A stretch of DNA of 64,000 nucleotides. Origin: Microbacterium sp. Leaf320. Its GTDB lineage: Bacteria; Actinomycetota; Actinomycetes; Actinomycetales; Microbacteriaceae. Positions 7,914 through 18,322 of this stretch are shown piece after piece; within the stretch, counting starts at the first letter, position 1, and each line of letters starts with the position of its first letter. The stretch lies in contig NZ_LMOD01000002.1 in the NCBI RefSeq assembly GCF_001423485.1, forward strand, positions 425,780-489,779. Reading direction: 5' to 3'. The position numbers and the translations under genes were made by a program. The notes under the pieces are model-generated. The model made no database searches. It was not told where the DNA came from and was given only the letters and a program-made list of their open reading frames with translations.

Positions 7914-9023
7914 TCAGCGGACCGGAAGGAAGTGCGTCGGCGTCGGCGCCTGGGCGGTATGACGGATGCCGAGCGGCGCCCCCGTGCGCTCATCGAGGTC
8001 GAGCAGTGCGACGGTGTCGGAGCGCTGTCCGGCGACCAAGAGCTTTCCCTGGTGCACGAGGTGATGCCGCGGCCAGTCGACGCCGGAGTCGGCGAGCGCG
8101 ATCGGCTCGAGGCTCTCTCCTCCGCCCCGCACGCGCAGGGCCGCGATCGTGTTGCTGCCGCGGAGTGCCGTGTAGAGGAACTGCGCATCGCGCGTGCGGG
8201 CGAGCTCGGCGGGGAAGTCCACGCCGATCTCCGCGATCGGGCTCGCCAGCACCGACGACGCCACCCCCCACGTGCCGTCTCGGCTCGCGGCGAGCGTGAA
8301 CACCTCGCACGAGTACTCGGTGACGACGTGCAGGTGACCGCTGGGGTGCACGACCATGTGGCGGGGGCCGGTGCCGAGCGGCAGCACGACCTCGTGATCG
8401 AGAGCGAGGCCGCCCGCGGTCTGGCGCCAGATCCGCACGAGGTCGAAGCCCAGGTCGGTCGTGGCGATGCGCCCGTCGGGCAGGAACGCCGAGGCGTGCG
8501 CATGCGAGACGCGCGCCTCGCCGTCTGCCGTGAGCTCGCCGGAGTAGGGGTCGGATGCCGCGGCTGCGACCCCCGCGGGCGGCGCCGTCTCGATCGGCTC
8601 GCCGAGGAGCGCCGCGCGCAGCTCGGCGGCCTTGTTCACGGCATCCGGGATGAGGTGCCCCTGGGCGTCGATGCCGATGCGGACGACCCGTCCGTCGCCG
8701 TAGCAGCTCGCGATCAGCCACGATCCGCTGGGGGAGACCGCCACATGGCAGACGGAGTCGCCCGCCTCGACGGGTTCCCCCAGCGGCCGCAGCGTCGATT
8801 CACCGCTCCGCGAGAACGCCTGCACCGCGGCATCCCCCTCGAGCGCCGCGTAGACGACGTCGAGGGACGGATGCTGCGCCAGCCACGAGGGCGACGGGGT
8901 CTTCGTGACCGCGCCTCGGTACTCGAGGGCGGTCTGCCTGTCGGCGTCGCCCGCCAGCAGGCCGATGCCGTCGGCAGAGCCCTCCATCGCGGAGCCGTAT
9001 CCGCCGAGCCAGAACCGGGTCAT
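7914..9023 (-). CDS. Lactonase, YbhE-type (6-phosphogluconolactonase-like beta-propeller)
   Basis: Protein of 369 residues with the repeating blade pattern of the seven-bladed lactonase propeller, such as CHVAVSPSGSWLIASCYGDG, HAHASAFLPDGRIATTDLGFD, GPRHMVVHPSGHLHVVTEYS and FLYTALRGSNTIAALRV. The family hydrolyses sugar lactones such as 6-phosphogluconolactone. It lies 7 bp downstream of purA on the same strand, so it may be transcribed with it. It could in principle serve other lactones; it is about 40 kb from the fucose genes that would need a lactonase. Confidence 0.85.
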   Translation of the reverse strand: MTRFWLGGYGSAMEGSADGIGLLAGDADRQTALEYRGAVTKTPSPSWLAQHPSLDVVYAALEGDAAVQAFSRSGESTLRPLGEPVEAGDSVCHVAVSPSGSWLIASCYGDGRVVRIGIDAQGHLIPDAVNKAAELRAALLGEPIETAPPAGVAAAASDPYSGELTADGEARVSHAHASAFLPDGRIATTDLGFDLVRIWRQTAGGLALDHEVVLPLGTGPRHMVVHPSGHLHVVTEYSCEVFTLAASRDGTWGVASSVLASPIAEIGVDFPAELARTRDAQFLYTALRGSNTIAALRVRGGGESLEPIALADSGVDWPRHHLVHQGKLLVAGQRSDTVALLDLDERTGAPLGIRHTAQAPTPTHFLPVR

Positions 9024-9030
9024 GTCAGCC

Positions 9031-10317
9031 TCAGTCGAGCAGGTCGTGACGCACGATGACCTGGTCGCGCTCGGGGCCGACGCCGATGACGGAGATGCGC
9101 GTATTGCTCATGCCCTCGAGCGCGATGACGTAGTCCTGCGCGTTCTTCGGCAGGTCGTCGAACGTGCGTGCGGTCGAGATGTCCTCGCTCCACCCCGGGA
9201 AGTACTCGAGGATCGGCGTCGCGTGGTGGAAGTCGGTCTGGTTGACCGGCACCTCGTCGAAGCGCCGACCGTCGACGTCGTATGCGACGCAGACGGGGAT
9301 CTGCTCGAGTCCGGTGAGGATGTCGAGCTTGGTGAGGACGAGATCGGTGATGCCGTTCACACGCGTCGCGTAGCGGGTGATCGGGGCGTCGTACCAGCCG
9401 ACCCGGCGCGGACGGCCCGTGGTGGTGCCGAACTCGAAGCCGCGCGACCGCAGCCACTCGCCCTGCTCGTCGAACAGCTCGGTGGGGAACGGACCGGAGC
9501 CGACACGGGTCGTGTAGGCCTTCACGATGCCGACGATGCGGTCGAGCGCTCCGGGGCCGACGCCCGATCCGGTGGACGCGCCGCCCGCCGTGGCCGACGA
9601 CGACGTGACGAACGGGTAGGTGCCGTGGTCGACGTCGAGCATGGTGGCCTGACCGCCCTCGAACACGACCACCTCGTCGCGGCGCAGGGCCTCGTCGAGC
9701 AGGTATCCCGTGTCGGCGACCATCGGCCGCAGGCGCTCGGCGTACGAGAGCAGGTCTTCGACGACCTCGTCGGCGGTGATCGCGCGACGGTTGAAGATCT
9801 TCACCAGCAGGTGGTTCTTCTGGTCGAGGGCGCCTTCGACCTTCTGGCGCAGGATGTTCTCGTCGAAGAGGTCCTGCACGCGGATGCCGACGCGGTTGAT
9901 CTTGTCGGCGTAGGCGGGGCCGATGCCACGGCCGGTCGTGCCGATCATGCGCTTGCCGAGGAAGCGCTCGGTGACCTTGTCGAGAGTGCGGTGGTACTGG
10001 GTGATGATGTGCGCGTTGGCGCTCACCTTCAGACGGGAGACGTCGATGCCACGGCCGCCGAGCGCCTCGAGCTCGCTGAAGAGCACCTCGAGGTCGATCA
10101 CGACGCCGTTGCCGATCACCGGCGTGACGCCCGGCGACAGGATGCCGGACGGCAGCAGGTGCAGTGCGTACTTCTCATTGCCGACCACGACGGTGTGGCC
10201 CGCGTTGTTGCCGCCGTTGAACTTGACGACCCAGTCGGTGCGCTCGCCGAGCAGGTCGGTGGCCTTGCCCTTGCCCTCATCGCCCCACTGGACGCCGACG
10301 ATAACGATTCCTGGCAT
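9031..10317 (-). CDS. purA: Adenylosuccinate synthetase
   Basis: Enzyme of 428 residues catalysing the GTP-dependent condensation of IMP and aspartate, the first committed step to AMP. Diagnostic segments are the N-terminal loop [14 protein letters not shown], the IMP loop [24 protein letters not shown] and, near the C-terminus, [15 protein letters not shown], all intact. The start is fixed by [18 protein letters not shown] and an AAGGGGG ribosome site before the ATG at 10317; the longer frame upstream runs through repeat DNA and is not coding. Length matches the family. Confidence 0.97.
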   Translation of the reverse strand: MPGIVIVGVQWGDEGKGKATDLLGERTDWVVKFNGGNNAGHTVVVGNEKYALHLLPSGILSPGVTPVIGNGVVIDLEVLFSELEALGGRGIDVSRLKVSANAHIITQYHRTLDKVTERFLGKRMIGTTGRGIGPAYADKINRVGIRVQDLFDENILRQKVEGALDQKNHLLVKIFNRRAITADEVVEDLLSYAERLRPMVADTGYLLDEALRRDEVVVFEGGQATMLDVDHGTYPFVTSSSATAGGASTGSGVGPGALDRIVGIVKAYTTRVGSGPFPTELFDEQGEWLRSRGFEFGTTTGRPRRVGWYDAPITRYATRVNGITDLVLTKLDILTGLEQIPVCVAYDVDGRRFDEVPVNQTDFHHATPILEYFPGWSEDISTARTFDDLPKNAQDYVIALEGMSNTRISVIGVGPERDQVIVRHDLLD

Positions 10318-10455
10318 GGGTATCCCCCTTGCTTTCGCCGGGTTTGCACCGGCTGATGAGCTGGCCCTTGTCGGGCGACTCCATCCTACCGAAGGGCTGT
10401 TTCGCGGCCGTTTCGGGCTGTGGAGCGGCGACCTCCGGGGATGCTCACCCGACGG

Positions 10456-10517
10456 GCGCTGGGTCCGGGCGCCGGGTCCGGCGCTGGGCCCGGCGCTGGG
10501 CCCGGTGCTGCGACCCG
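10456..10517. repeat. GC-rich 12-bp degenerate tandem repeat
   Basis: About five units of GCGCTGGGCCCG with small variations lie immediately before the second family A element in the 400-bp gap between purA and the divergent permease gene. The last unit merges into GACCCGAT, a motif also present next to the other family A element near 5.36 kb. Confidence 0.7.
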
Positions 10518-10547
10518 ATGCCGATCCCCGGGGCACGGGGTGTGCGT

Positions 10548-10618
10548 CTGCAGGACCGATGCACGGTTGCAGGACGAAAGCCTGCGCCTCCTCCTGCAAC
10601 CGTGCTCACGTCCTGCGG
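10548..10618. repeat. 71-bp nested inverted repeat, family A copy 2
   Basis: The outer arms are CTGCAGGAC (10548-10556) and GTCCTGCGG (10610-10618), with one mismatch. The inner arms GCACGGTTGCAGGA (10561-10574) and TCCTGCAACCGTGC (10592-10605) pair over 14 bp without mismatch, around a 17-nt loop. Length and motif positions match the copy at 5424-5494. It lies between divergent purA and the EamA-type gene; the rest of this 400-bp gap holds the GC-rich repeat and presumably both promoters. Confidence 0.85.
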
Positions 10619-10721
10619 ATGGACCCTGCCGAGCGGAGACGACGGACAGCTGACAGAAAAGCGTCGGATGCTGTCGTTCCGGCGCATCGCCGATGTCGGT
10701 GGCCGGTGCCAGGATCGAAGG

Positions 10722-11657
10722 ATGCCGAAGACCGGTCGCGTGCAGCGCGACGACAGCCTGAATCCCGCTAAGCCCCGCACGCAGGGGCCGCTCGTGCTCG
10801 TCGCCGCCCTCGTGACGGTCGTGCTGTGGGCGTCGGCGTTCATCGGCATCCGCGGTGCGGGTCCGCACTTCGACCCCGGCGCACTCGCACTGCTGCGCAT
10901 GGCGGTGGGCAGCGCCGTGCTCGCGATCATCGCGGTGCGGCACGGCATCCGTCTTCCCGAGCGCCGCCACTGGTGGCTCGTCGCGGTGTGGGGAGTGGGC
11001 TGGTTCTGCGTCTACAACCTCGCGCTGAACGCCGCCGAGCGCACCCTCGATGCGGGCACGGCGGCGATGGTCGTGAACCTCGCACCCCTCATGGTGGTGA
11101 TCTTCAGCGGACTGTTCCTGCGCGAGGGCTTTCCCAAGCCGCTCATCATCGGAGCCCCGATCGCGTTCCTCGGCGTGGTGCTGATCGGCATGAACTCGTC
11201 CACCAGCGAAGGGCCCGACATCACGGGGCTGCTGCTCGCGCTGCTCGCGGCCGTGATGTACGCGGGCTGCACGCTGCTGCAGAAGCATCTGCTGAGCGCC
11301 GGGTCCGACGCCACGACCCTCACCTTCCTCGGTGCCGTCGCGGGCACCGTCGCGCTGCTCCCGTGGACGGGCAGTCTGATCGGCGCGCTGCAGACCGCTC
11401 CTCTCGACTCGACGCTGTGGGTCATCTACCTCGGCATCTTCCCGACGGCGATCGCGTTCACCACCTGGGCGTACGTGTTGCAGCGCAGCACCGCCGGGCA
11501 GACGTCGGCCACGACCTACGTCGTTCCTGCGATCGCGATCCTGATGTCGTGGGCGATCCTCGGGGAGGTGCCGACGCTGCTGATGTTCGTCGGCGGCGCG
11601 CTGTGCCTGCTCGGCGTGCTCGTCACCCGGATGCGGTGGGGCCGCCGCGCGCGCTGA
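10722..11657 (+). CDS. EamA/DMT-family permease
   Basis: Membrane protein of 311 residues with about ten transmembrane segments arranged as two EamA repeats. The first repeat is around VTVVLWASAFIGIRGAGPHFDPGALALLRM; the second is around GLLLALLAAVMYAGCTLLQKHLL and continues to FPTAIAFTTWAYVLQRS, the typical second-repeat signature. The ATG at 10722 (MPKTGRVQRDDS) fits best; the frame is open upstream only because it crosses GC-rich repeat DNA. It belongs to the drug/metabolite exporter superfamily. The substrate is unknown. Confidence 0.85.
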   Translation: MPKTGRVQRDDSLNPAKPRTQGPLVLVAALVTVVLWASAFIGIRGAGPHFDPGALALLRMAVGSAVLAIIAVRHGIRLPERRHWWLVAVWGVGWFCVYNLALNAAERTLDAGTAAMVVNLAPLMVVIFSGLFLREGFPKPLIIGAPIAFLGVVLIGMNSSTSEGPDITGLLLALLAAVMYAGCTLLQKHLLSAGSDATTLTFLGAVAGTVALLPWTGSLIGALQTAPLDSTLWVIYLGIFPTAIAFTTWAYVLQRSTAGQTSATTYVVPAIAILMSWAILGEVPTLLMFVGGALCLLGVLVTRMRWGRRAR

Positions 11658-11678
11658 CCCAGGCGGGCTGAGCAAACC

Positions 11679-13124
11679 TCAGCGCGGCGACACCGACCGG
11701 CGCTGACGGATCGAGCCGCGCTGCGCCTCGACGCTCGCGAGCATGTCACCCGCGAGCTTGCGTTTGAGTTCGAGCGACTCCCCGATCTCGGCGGCGAGCC
11801 TCGGGCGCGTGCGGATCAGCTCGTCGATCGTCGCGAGCGGCAGCACGACGACGGTCAGGATCTCGCCCGCGACCGTCACGGCCTGAGTGCGCTCGCGGGT
11901 GAGCGCGGTCTGACCGATCAGGTCGCCCTTCTCTGCGCTCGCGAACTCGATGCGTCCGCCGTCGACCTCGATCGCGAGCACCGCTCTGCCCGATACGACC
12001 ACCCGCACCTCGTCGGGAACGACACCGCTCGCGAGCACGACCTCGCCGACGCCGTAGCGCTCGAGGTGGGAAGCCTGCGTCATCGCTTCGAGATCGTCGT
12101 CGTGCAGATGCAGCGTGCCGGCGATCTCGGCGAGCGCCTCGGCGAGGCGGCCGGGCTCGGCGATCGGGTCGGTCGCATCGCCGTCGAGCGCGAATCCACG
12201 CCGCCGTGCGGCGTACCAGACCCACGACAGGTACATCGAGAGGGCGCGTCCGGCATCCGCGGGCCCCGCGACCGGAATCGAAACGCCGTACGCCCCGCCT
12301 CCGGAGTAGCTGACGGAGGCGCGCTCCCGATCGGCGAGCATCGGCAGGGCGTCGGCCACCTCGACGAGCAGCGCCATGACCTCGTGCGGCGGGTCATCGG
12401 TCGCGAACTTCACGTCGGTGGATGCCGAGTACGGACCGTCGGGCTCGGAGAGGTTTGTGAACGACGCACCCGAGAGACTCGAGTTCGGGACGATCTGGAT
12501 GCCGGAGCCCGTGTCGATGTGCACGGCACGCCAGTTCACCTCGACCACGCGCCCCTTGACGCCTGCCGCATCGAGGAAGTCACCGATCTTGAACGGCTGC
12601 TCGAACAGCAGCAGCAGGCCGGAGACGACGCCACCGACCGCGTTCTGCAGCGCGAGGCCGATCACGATCGACCCGACACCGAGAGCGGTGAACAGGCCGC
12701 CCACGTCGGCATCCCACACCCACGAGAACAGCAGCGCGAGACCGAGGGCCACGAGCACGAGACGGGCGATCTCGACGAAGATCGTCGGGATCCGCTTGCG
12801 CCACGAGTCTTCGGCGGCGTTCGCGAACAGGGCGACGTTGAACGACGACAGGAGCAGCAGGATGACGAGGAAGCCGAAGATCGTCGCGGCGACGCGTGTC
12901 CAGACCTGGTCGGCGGGCGACTGGATCGCGAAGGCCAGCAGCGCGAACAGCGCGCCGACCGGGATCACCCCGTTGCGCAGCAGACGCAGGGGTCCCGCGA
13001 GCGGGTTGTTGTGACGGCGGAGCCCGTTGATCAGCTCGGTGAGGACGACGAGCAGCACCGGCACGCCGACCGCGAGGGCGATGACCCACCAGCCCCACCC
13101 GTCGCGGAACGCGTCGTCGAGCAT
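11679..13124 (-). CDS. MscS-family channel with C-terminal cyclic-nucleotide-binding-like domain
   Basis: Protein of 481 residues. About four N-terminal membrane segments lead to the MscS pore and beta domain (GVGSIVIGLALQNAVGGVVSGLLLL, then FKIGDFLDAAGVKGRVVEVNWRAV and IVPNSSLSGASFTN). From about residue 350 a CNB-fold domain follows (VGEVVLASGVVPDEVRVVVSG to LTVVVLPLATID). In its phosphate cassette the ligand Glu is Gln (GDLIGQTAL) and the Arg-Ser/Thr-Ala motif reads Thr-Gln-Ala, so canonical cNMP binding is doubtful. The ATG follows the cyclase gene stop by one base (TGACATG), so the two are coupled. Confidence 0.85.
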   Translation of the reverse strand: MLDDAFRDGWGWWVIALAVGVPVLLVVLTELINGLRRHNNPLAGPLRLLRNGVIPVGALFALLAFAIQSPADQVWTRVAATIFGFLVILLLLSSFNVALFANAAEDSWRKRIPTIFVEIARLVLVALGLALLFSWVWDADVGGLFTALGVGSIVIGLALQNAVGGVVSGLLLLFEQPFKIGDFLDAAGVKGRVVEVNWRAVHIDTGSGIQIVPNSSLSGASFTNLSEPDGPYSASTDVKFATDDPPHEVMALLVEVADALPMLADRERASVSYSGGGAYGVSIPVAGPADAGRALSMYLSWVWYAARRRGFALDGDATDPIAEPGRLAEALAEIAGTLHLHDDDLEAMTQASHLERYGVGEVVLASGVVPDEVRVVVSGRAVLAIEVDGGRIEFASAEKGDLIGQTALTRERTQAVTVAGEILTVVVLPLATIDELIRTRPRLAAEIGESLELKRKLAGDMLASVEAQRGSIRQRRSVSPR

Positions 13125-13125
13125 G

Positions 13126-15285
13126 TCAGCTCACCTTCCAGACGGTCTCGCTCTTCCCGTGCGCCTCGACGGTGCCCGCCTCGGTGAAGGTGAAGATCTC
13201 GCGCGTGCGGTCGTAGACGGTCTGGCTCACGTACACGCCGGGCTCGCCGGTCACCGAGCGCACCCGGTAGGCGAGGTTCACGGCGTCGCCCCAGAGGTCG
13301 TAGGCGAGGGTCGTCCTCGCGACGAGTCCGCTCGTCACGGTGCCGGTGTCGACACCCGCACGCAGCCCGATCGTCGACCCGTTCTGCGCGTTGAACCGCT
13401 CGATGACGCCGAGCAGGTTCTTCGCGAAGTCGACGCTGCGGCGCACGTTGTCGACGCGCGGGACGATGAGCCCGGACGAGGCGAGGTAGCCGCCGCGAAG
13501 GGTGCGGACCTTCTCGACGCCCGCCTTCTCAGCCGCCTCGTCGAAGCCCCGCATCAGGGTGTTGAGGTGACCGATCTCCTGCTCGGTGGTGAGGCCGCGG
13601 GCATAGTCGTCGAAGCCGACGAGCTCGGCGAACACGACCGACACGTTCTCGTGCGCCTCCGAGATCGCCTCGTCACCCTGCTTGTATTTCGCGGCGACGC
13701 TCTCGGGCATCAGCGTGAGCAGCAGCTTCTCGTTCTCTGCCTGCTGCTCGTCGATCAGCTCCTGTTTGATGCGCAGGCTCGACGCCATGTCGTTGAACGC
13801 ACTGCCGAGATCGCCGAACTCGTCGCGCGCGCCCTGCGGCACCTGCACGTCGAGGTCGCCCTCGGCGACGCGATGGACCGCAGCGACGAGTCTGTGCACG
13901 GGGCGTGTGAACACCTGGGCGAGCAGCAGCGACAGCAGCGAGACGCCCAGAAGGATGCCGAGCAGCGACAGCAGCACCGTGCGGGTGAAGTCGCTGACCG
14001 GCGCGAACGCCTCCTCCGAGTCGATCCGCGCGATGATCACCCAGTCGAGCCCCTCGACCTCGAGCGGCGCGTACGCCGTCACGCTCTCACGGCCGAGGTA
14101 GTCGCGGCCGATCGTCGTACCGGTGCGGCCGGCCTGAGCATCCGTCACCGCCTGGGTGTTGACCTGCTGCAGCAGCACTGTGCCGTTGATCTCGACGGCG
14201 CGCTCGGCGACGCTCGGCGGAACTCCACCGTTGATCGCGATCTCGGCGTAGTTCTCGGGATTCTCGATGAGCCGCCGCGAGTTGCTGCGCATCAGGTCGT
14301 CTCGGCCGACGAGATAGACCTCGCCGGTGTCGCCGAGGCCCTGCTCCTTCCAGCCCTCGGAGCCGGTGGTGAGGTCGTTGATCGTGTCGATCGACACCTG
14401 GAACGCGATCGCACCGGTGATGCGGCTGCTGTTTCCCACCGGGGAGACGACCCACATTGTCGGGATGTTGAGCGAGGGGATCCATCGCTCGAAGTCGGTG
14501 AGGATCACGGTGTTCACCGAGTTCGTCGCGATCGCGTCCGAATAGGCGCCGGCGAGAACCGTGTCTCGATACGGACCCTTCAGCAGGTTCGTACCGAGCT
14601 CCGTCCCTTTGTAGGCCGAGAACACGACGTCGCCGTCGAGGTTCATCAGCAGTGCATCCTCGTACCCCGCCTCCTCGACCAGACGCGTGAAGTAGTCGCC
14701 GTACCTCACGGAAGCCTCGCCGTACAGGGTTCCGTCTTCCGGATCGTTGTCGTTGAGGAGAGTGTCGTAGTCGGCGTCGAAGTCCTGATTCTGCGTCGTG
14801 AAGTGGGACTGCAGGTGCTGACCGGCCACCGAATCGGGGATGAAAGCGCTGTCACCGTACTCGTCGCCGGTACGCTCCTCGAGCTTCGGGATGAACACGT
14901 CCGCGTAGTACGCCTCGAGCTCCTCGCGCTCGCCCGGCTCGGGCTGCTCCTGCTGCAGCTCCGCGAAGCCCTCGTTGATCGAGGTCGACAGGTTCTGCGC
15001 ACTGAGGTTGCGCGAATTCAACGAGGCGTCGCGCTTCACCGTCTCGAGGGCATCGGTGATCTCGGCGGCGCGCATCGAGCGGATGGTGATGAGCTGATCG
15101 ACCGCGGAGTCGTGCAGAGACTGCCGTCCGTTGAGGAAGCCGATCGTCCCCACGATCACGGACGAGACGAGACTCACCGCCAGCAGCATGATGAGCAGCT
15201 TCGACTGGATGCTGAGGCCCGCCCTCCCCCGCCATGACCGCTTTCGTGTCTCCGCGCCTGTCGTTCCCGTCGTGCCCTCGCTCAT
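13126..15285 (-). CDS. Receptor-type class III cyclase-like protein with extracellular Cache-type domain
   Basis: Protein of 719 residues. The first membrane helix is at about 30-52, then an extracellular sensor of about 360 residues with Cache-like segments (EVYLVGRDDLMRSNSR, YAPLEVEGLDWVIIARID). A second helix (LLSLLGILLGVSLLSLLLAQV) leads to a HAMP domain (RPVHRLVAAVHRVAEGDLDV), a coiled coil and a C-terminal cyclase domain. The cyclase keeps the DLWGDAVNLAYR segment with Asp, Asn and Arg. Its first metal Asp is Glu (VFAELVGF), and the KTIGD motif reads RTLRGG, losing the second metal Asp and the Lys. The start at 15285 follows GGAGGGGG. It is probably a pseudo-cyclase or an atypical enzyme acting on the adjacent channel. 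Confidence 0.85.
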   Translation of the reverse strand: MSEGTTGTTGAETRKRSWRGRAGLSIQSKLLIMLLAVSLVSSVIVGTIGFLNGRQSLHDSAVDQLITIRSMRAAEITDALETVKRDASLNSRNLSAQNLSTSINEGFAELQQEQPEPGEREELEAYYADVFIPKLEERTGDEYGDSAFIPDSVAGQHLQSHFTTQNQDFDADYDTLLNDNDPEDGTLYGEASVRYGDYFTRLVEEAGYEDALLMNLDGDVVFSAYKGTELGTNLLKGPYRDTVLAGAYSDAIATNSVNTVILTDFERWIPSLNIPTMWVVSPVGNSSRITGAIAFQVSIDTINDLTTGSEGWKEQGLGDTGEVYLVGRDDLMRSNSRRLIENPENYAEIAINGGVPPSVAERAVEINGTVLLQQVNTQAVTDAQAGRTGTTIGRDYLGRESVTAYAPLEVEGLDWVIIARIDSEEAFAPVSDFTRTVLLSLLGILLGVSLLSLLLAQVFTRPVHRLVAAVHRVAEGDLDVQVPQGARDEFGDLGSAFNDMASSLRIKQELIDEQQAENEKLLLTLMPESVAAKYKQGDEAISEAHENVSVVFAELVGFDDYARGLTTEQEIGHLNTLMRGFDEAAEKAGVEKVRTLRGGYLASSGLIVPRVDNVRRSVDFAKNLLGVIERFNAQNGSTIGLRAGVDTGTVTSGLVARTTLAYDLWGDAVNLAYRVRSVTGEPGVYVSQTVYDRTREIFTFTEAGTVEAHGKSETVWKVS

Positions 15286-15333
15286 ACAAGCCCCCTCCCG
15301 GCCGCGTCCGCTGTGGTCTGACGCTATCGACAT

Positions 15334-15347
15334 ACCGACATATCGGT
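15334..15347. promoter_or_regulatory. Short palindrome in divergent promoter region
   Basis: ACCGA-CATA-TCGGT lies midway between the divergently read cyclase-like gene and the Pr6Pr-type membrane gene. It could be an operator for either. A further ACCGATAAAG lies 25 bp downstream near a possible -10 box for the rightward gene. Support is only positional. Confidence 0.35.
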
Positions 15348-15395
15348 CTAGGGTCCGGACGCTTCCTGACCGATAAAGTGTGCGCGGAGGCGAAT

Positions 15396-16118
15396 ATGAC
15401 GACCTGGTGGCCCTTTGCACGACTCGCAGCAGCAGCGCTCGGACTCGCGGCGATCGTCGCTCAGCTCGCCCGCAGCATCGAGAATGCGCTGAACGCCACC
15501 ACCGAGTGGGGCCAGCACATCCCGACCGTCGCCGCGAACTTCCTCAGCTTCTTCACGATCCTGTCGAACGTGCTCGCGGTGATCGTGCTGACGATCGGCG
15601 CGATCTGGGCACTGCGCCACCGACACGACACTTCCCCCGAGCCGACGTGGTTCGCGATCGTCCTGGCCTGCGTGAGCACCTACATGATCGTCACCGGCAT
15701 CGTCTACAACACGCTGCTGAGAGGCGTCGAGCTGCCCCAGGGCGTGACCGTGCCGTGGTCGAACGAGGTGCTGCACGTCGTCATCCCGCTGTTCCTCCTG
15801 GCCGACCTGCTGCTCGCCCCGCGTCGACGGGCGCTCGGCTGGAGCGCCGTCGCCATCGTTGCGATCTTCCCGATCGTCTGGGTCGTCTACACGATGATCC
15901 GCGCGAACTTCATCATCGCGCCCGCCACCGGTGAGGCCTGGTGGTACCCGTACCCGTTCCTCAACCCGCATCTCGTGCCCGGCGGCTACCTCGGCGTCTC
16001 GGGGTACATCGTCGGCATCGCGATCGCCATCATCGGCGTCGCGTGCTTCGTGGTCTGGATCGGCCGCCGGCGCGGCAGCGCGACGGACACAGCTAGCGGA
16101 TCGCACCCTCAGGGCTGA
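15396..16118 (+). CDS. Pr6Pr-type integral membrane protein
   Basis: Membrane protein of 240 residues with about six helices. Recognisable family features are FFTILSNVLAVIVL near residue 50, TGIVYNTLLRGVELP near 105, VLHVVIPLFLLADLLLAP, and the C-terminal WWYPYPFLNPHLVPGGYLGV, the pattern of the Pr6Pr family (family knowledge). Function is not established. The ATG at 15396 follows GGAGG by 7 nt, so the longer upstream frame is rejected. Its 3' end overlaps the convergent gene by 26 bp. Confidence 0.75.
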   Translation: MTTWWPFARLAAAALGLAAIVAQLARSIENALNATTEWGQHIPTVAANFLSFFTILSNVLAVIVLTIGAIWALRHRHDTSPEPTWFAIVLACVSTYMIVTGIVYNTLLRGVELPQGVTVPWSNEVLHVVIPLFLLADLLLAPRRRALGWSAVAIVAIFPIVWVVYTMIRANFIIAPATGEAWWYPYPFLNPHLVPGGYLGVSGYIVGIAIAIIGVACFVVWIGRRRGSATDTASGSHPQG

Positions 16119-16971
16119 ACACCGAGAGCACCGGAGCACTCACATGCTGCGGGGTGGTGGCCACGGCCTCGCGCGGATCGAGAAGTCGTGTGGGGACCCG
16201 GTCTCCGCGGAGCTCCTCCCTCGTCGAGGGTTCGAGTCGATAGAGGCGGAGCGCGAGCCACAGCAGCGTCCCGTCCACGCCCAGCGCTGAGGGGTCGACG
16301 TCGATCACGCCGCGCCTGCGTGAGAACGGATGACGCCACCGCTCCCGATAGCTGACGGCCCCGGGACGCACGGCGACCTTGAGCACGATCGAGTTGTTCA
16401 TCCCGACGCCCACCTCGATGCTCTGGATGTCGTCCCAGTGCACTTCGGCATCGAGGTGGAAAGTCGCGGATCCGAGCCCGCGAGGATGCAGGAACAGCCG
16501 CCGAGGCTGCCGCAGCGAGATCAGGTGACTGACGATCGGACCGAACAGCAGAACGGCGAGCACCGCCCAGACCACACTCCACGCACCGCCGACGGTCACC
16601 GCGGCCACCGCGAAGGTCGACGCCGCGGCGAGCGCAGCGACCAGCGTCATCGCGGGCACGAGCTTCGATCCGGGAAGGAGGATCCCCCCGGGGACGCTCG
16701 CGCTCGCCTGACCGATGTCCTCCGCGCTGACGCGTCGGCGACACAGGGTCGTGAGCCACAGCGTCACCGCGATCACCCACCAGAGCGCGGGGACGGCGAT
16801 GAGCACACCCAGGATCGGACGCATGGATGCGGTGTCCTGCAGATACGTCCAGACGCACAGCCCAGTGGTGACGGCCGCGAGGATCAGGTTCAGCACCACC
16901 ACGGCCACCCACAGCGGTCGTCCGATCGCGTACTCGAGCGCACTGCGCGGCATCGTTCTGGGTTGCTTCAT
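16093..16971 (-). CDS. Membrane protein of unknown function with PH-like C-terminal region
   Basis: Protein of 292 residues. Two hydrophobic hairpins are visible (WVAVVVLNLILAAVTTGLCV to ILGVLIAVPALWWVIAVTLW, and MTLVAALAAASTFAVAAVTV to VVWAVLAVLLFGPIV). A soluble part follows whose segment RRLFLHPRGLG and VHWDDIQSIEV resembles bacterial PH-like domains that follow membrane anchors. I do not recognise a named family. It overlaps the convergent membrane gene by 26 bp at its 3' end. The start ATG at 16971 has no strong ribosome site. Confidence 0.7.
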   Translation of the reverse strand: MKQPRTMPRSALEYAIGRPLWVAVVVLNLILAAVTTGLCVWTYLQDTASMRPILGVLIAVPALWWVIAVTLWLTTLCRRRVSAEDIGQASASVPGGILLPGSKLVPAMTLVAALAAASTFAVAAVTVGGAWSVVWAVLAVLLFGPIVSHLISLRQPRRLFLHPRGLGSATFHLDAEVHWDDIQSIEVGVGMNNSIVLKVAVRPGAVSYRERWRHPFSRRRGVIDVDPSALGVDGTLLWLALRLYRLEPSTREELRGDRVPTRLLDPREAVATTPQHVSAPVLSVFSPEGAIR

Positions 16972-17226
16972 CGCTCTCGCATCATCCGAAGATCGAGGAC
17001 TCAGCTAACCACGGGTTCATCGCCCCTGCCGATATGCGCGTCGCCGCGCGCGTCCGCTACGGATGCAGACCGGAATCATGGATGCATGCCGCACGGGCCG
17101 TTCTGAGCATGCATCCGCGATCTCGACCTGCAAAAGGATCCGGGCCGGAGCGGGGAGACCGGATGCGGTTACGCTGGTCGACGGGGGATCGTCGACGCGT
17201 CCCCGTGGGAACGAGGAGACACACCG

Positions 17227-18315
<1,089 letters not shown>

Positions 18316-18322
18316 TCCCGTC

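Noticed and set aside
7914..9023. Lactonase as the missing step of the fucose pathway
   Set aside because: It is 40 kb from the fucose genes, linked to purA, and resembles 6-phosphogluconolactonase-type propellers. A role in fuconolactone hydrolysis is possible but unsupported.
13126..15285. Functional adenylate cyclase annotation
   Set aside because: The class III fold is clear, but a metal Asp and the base-specifying Lys are replaced, so I describe it as cyclase-like rather than as an active cyclase.
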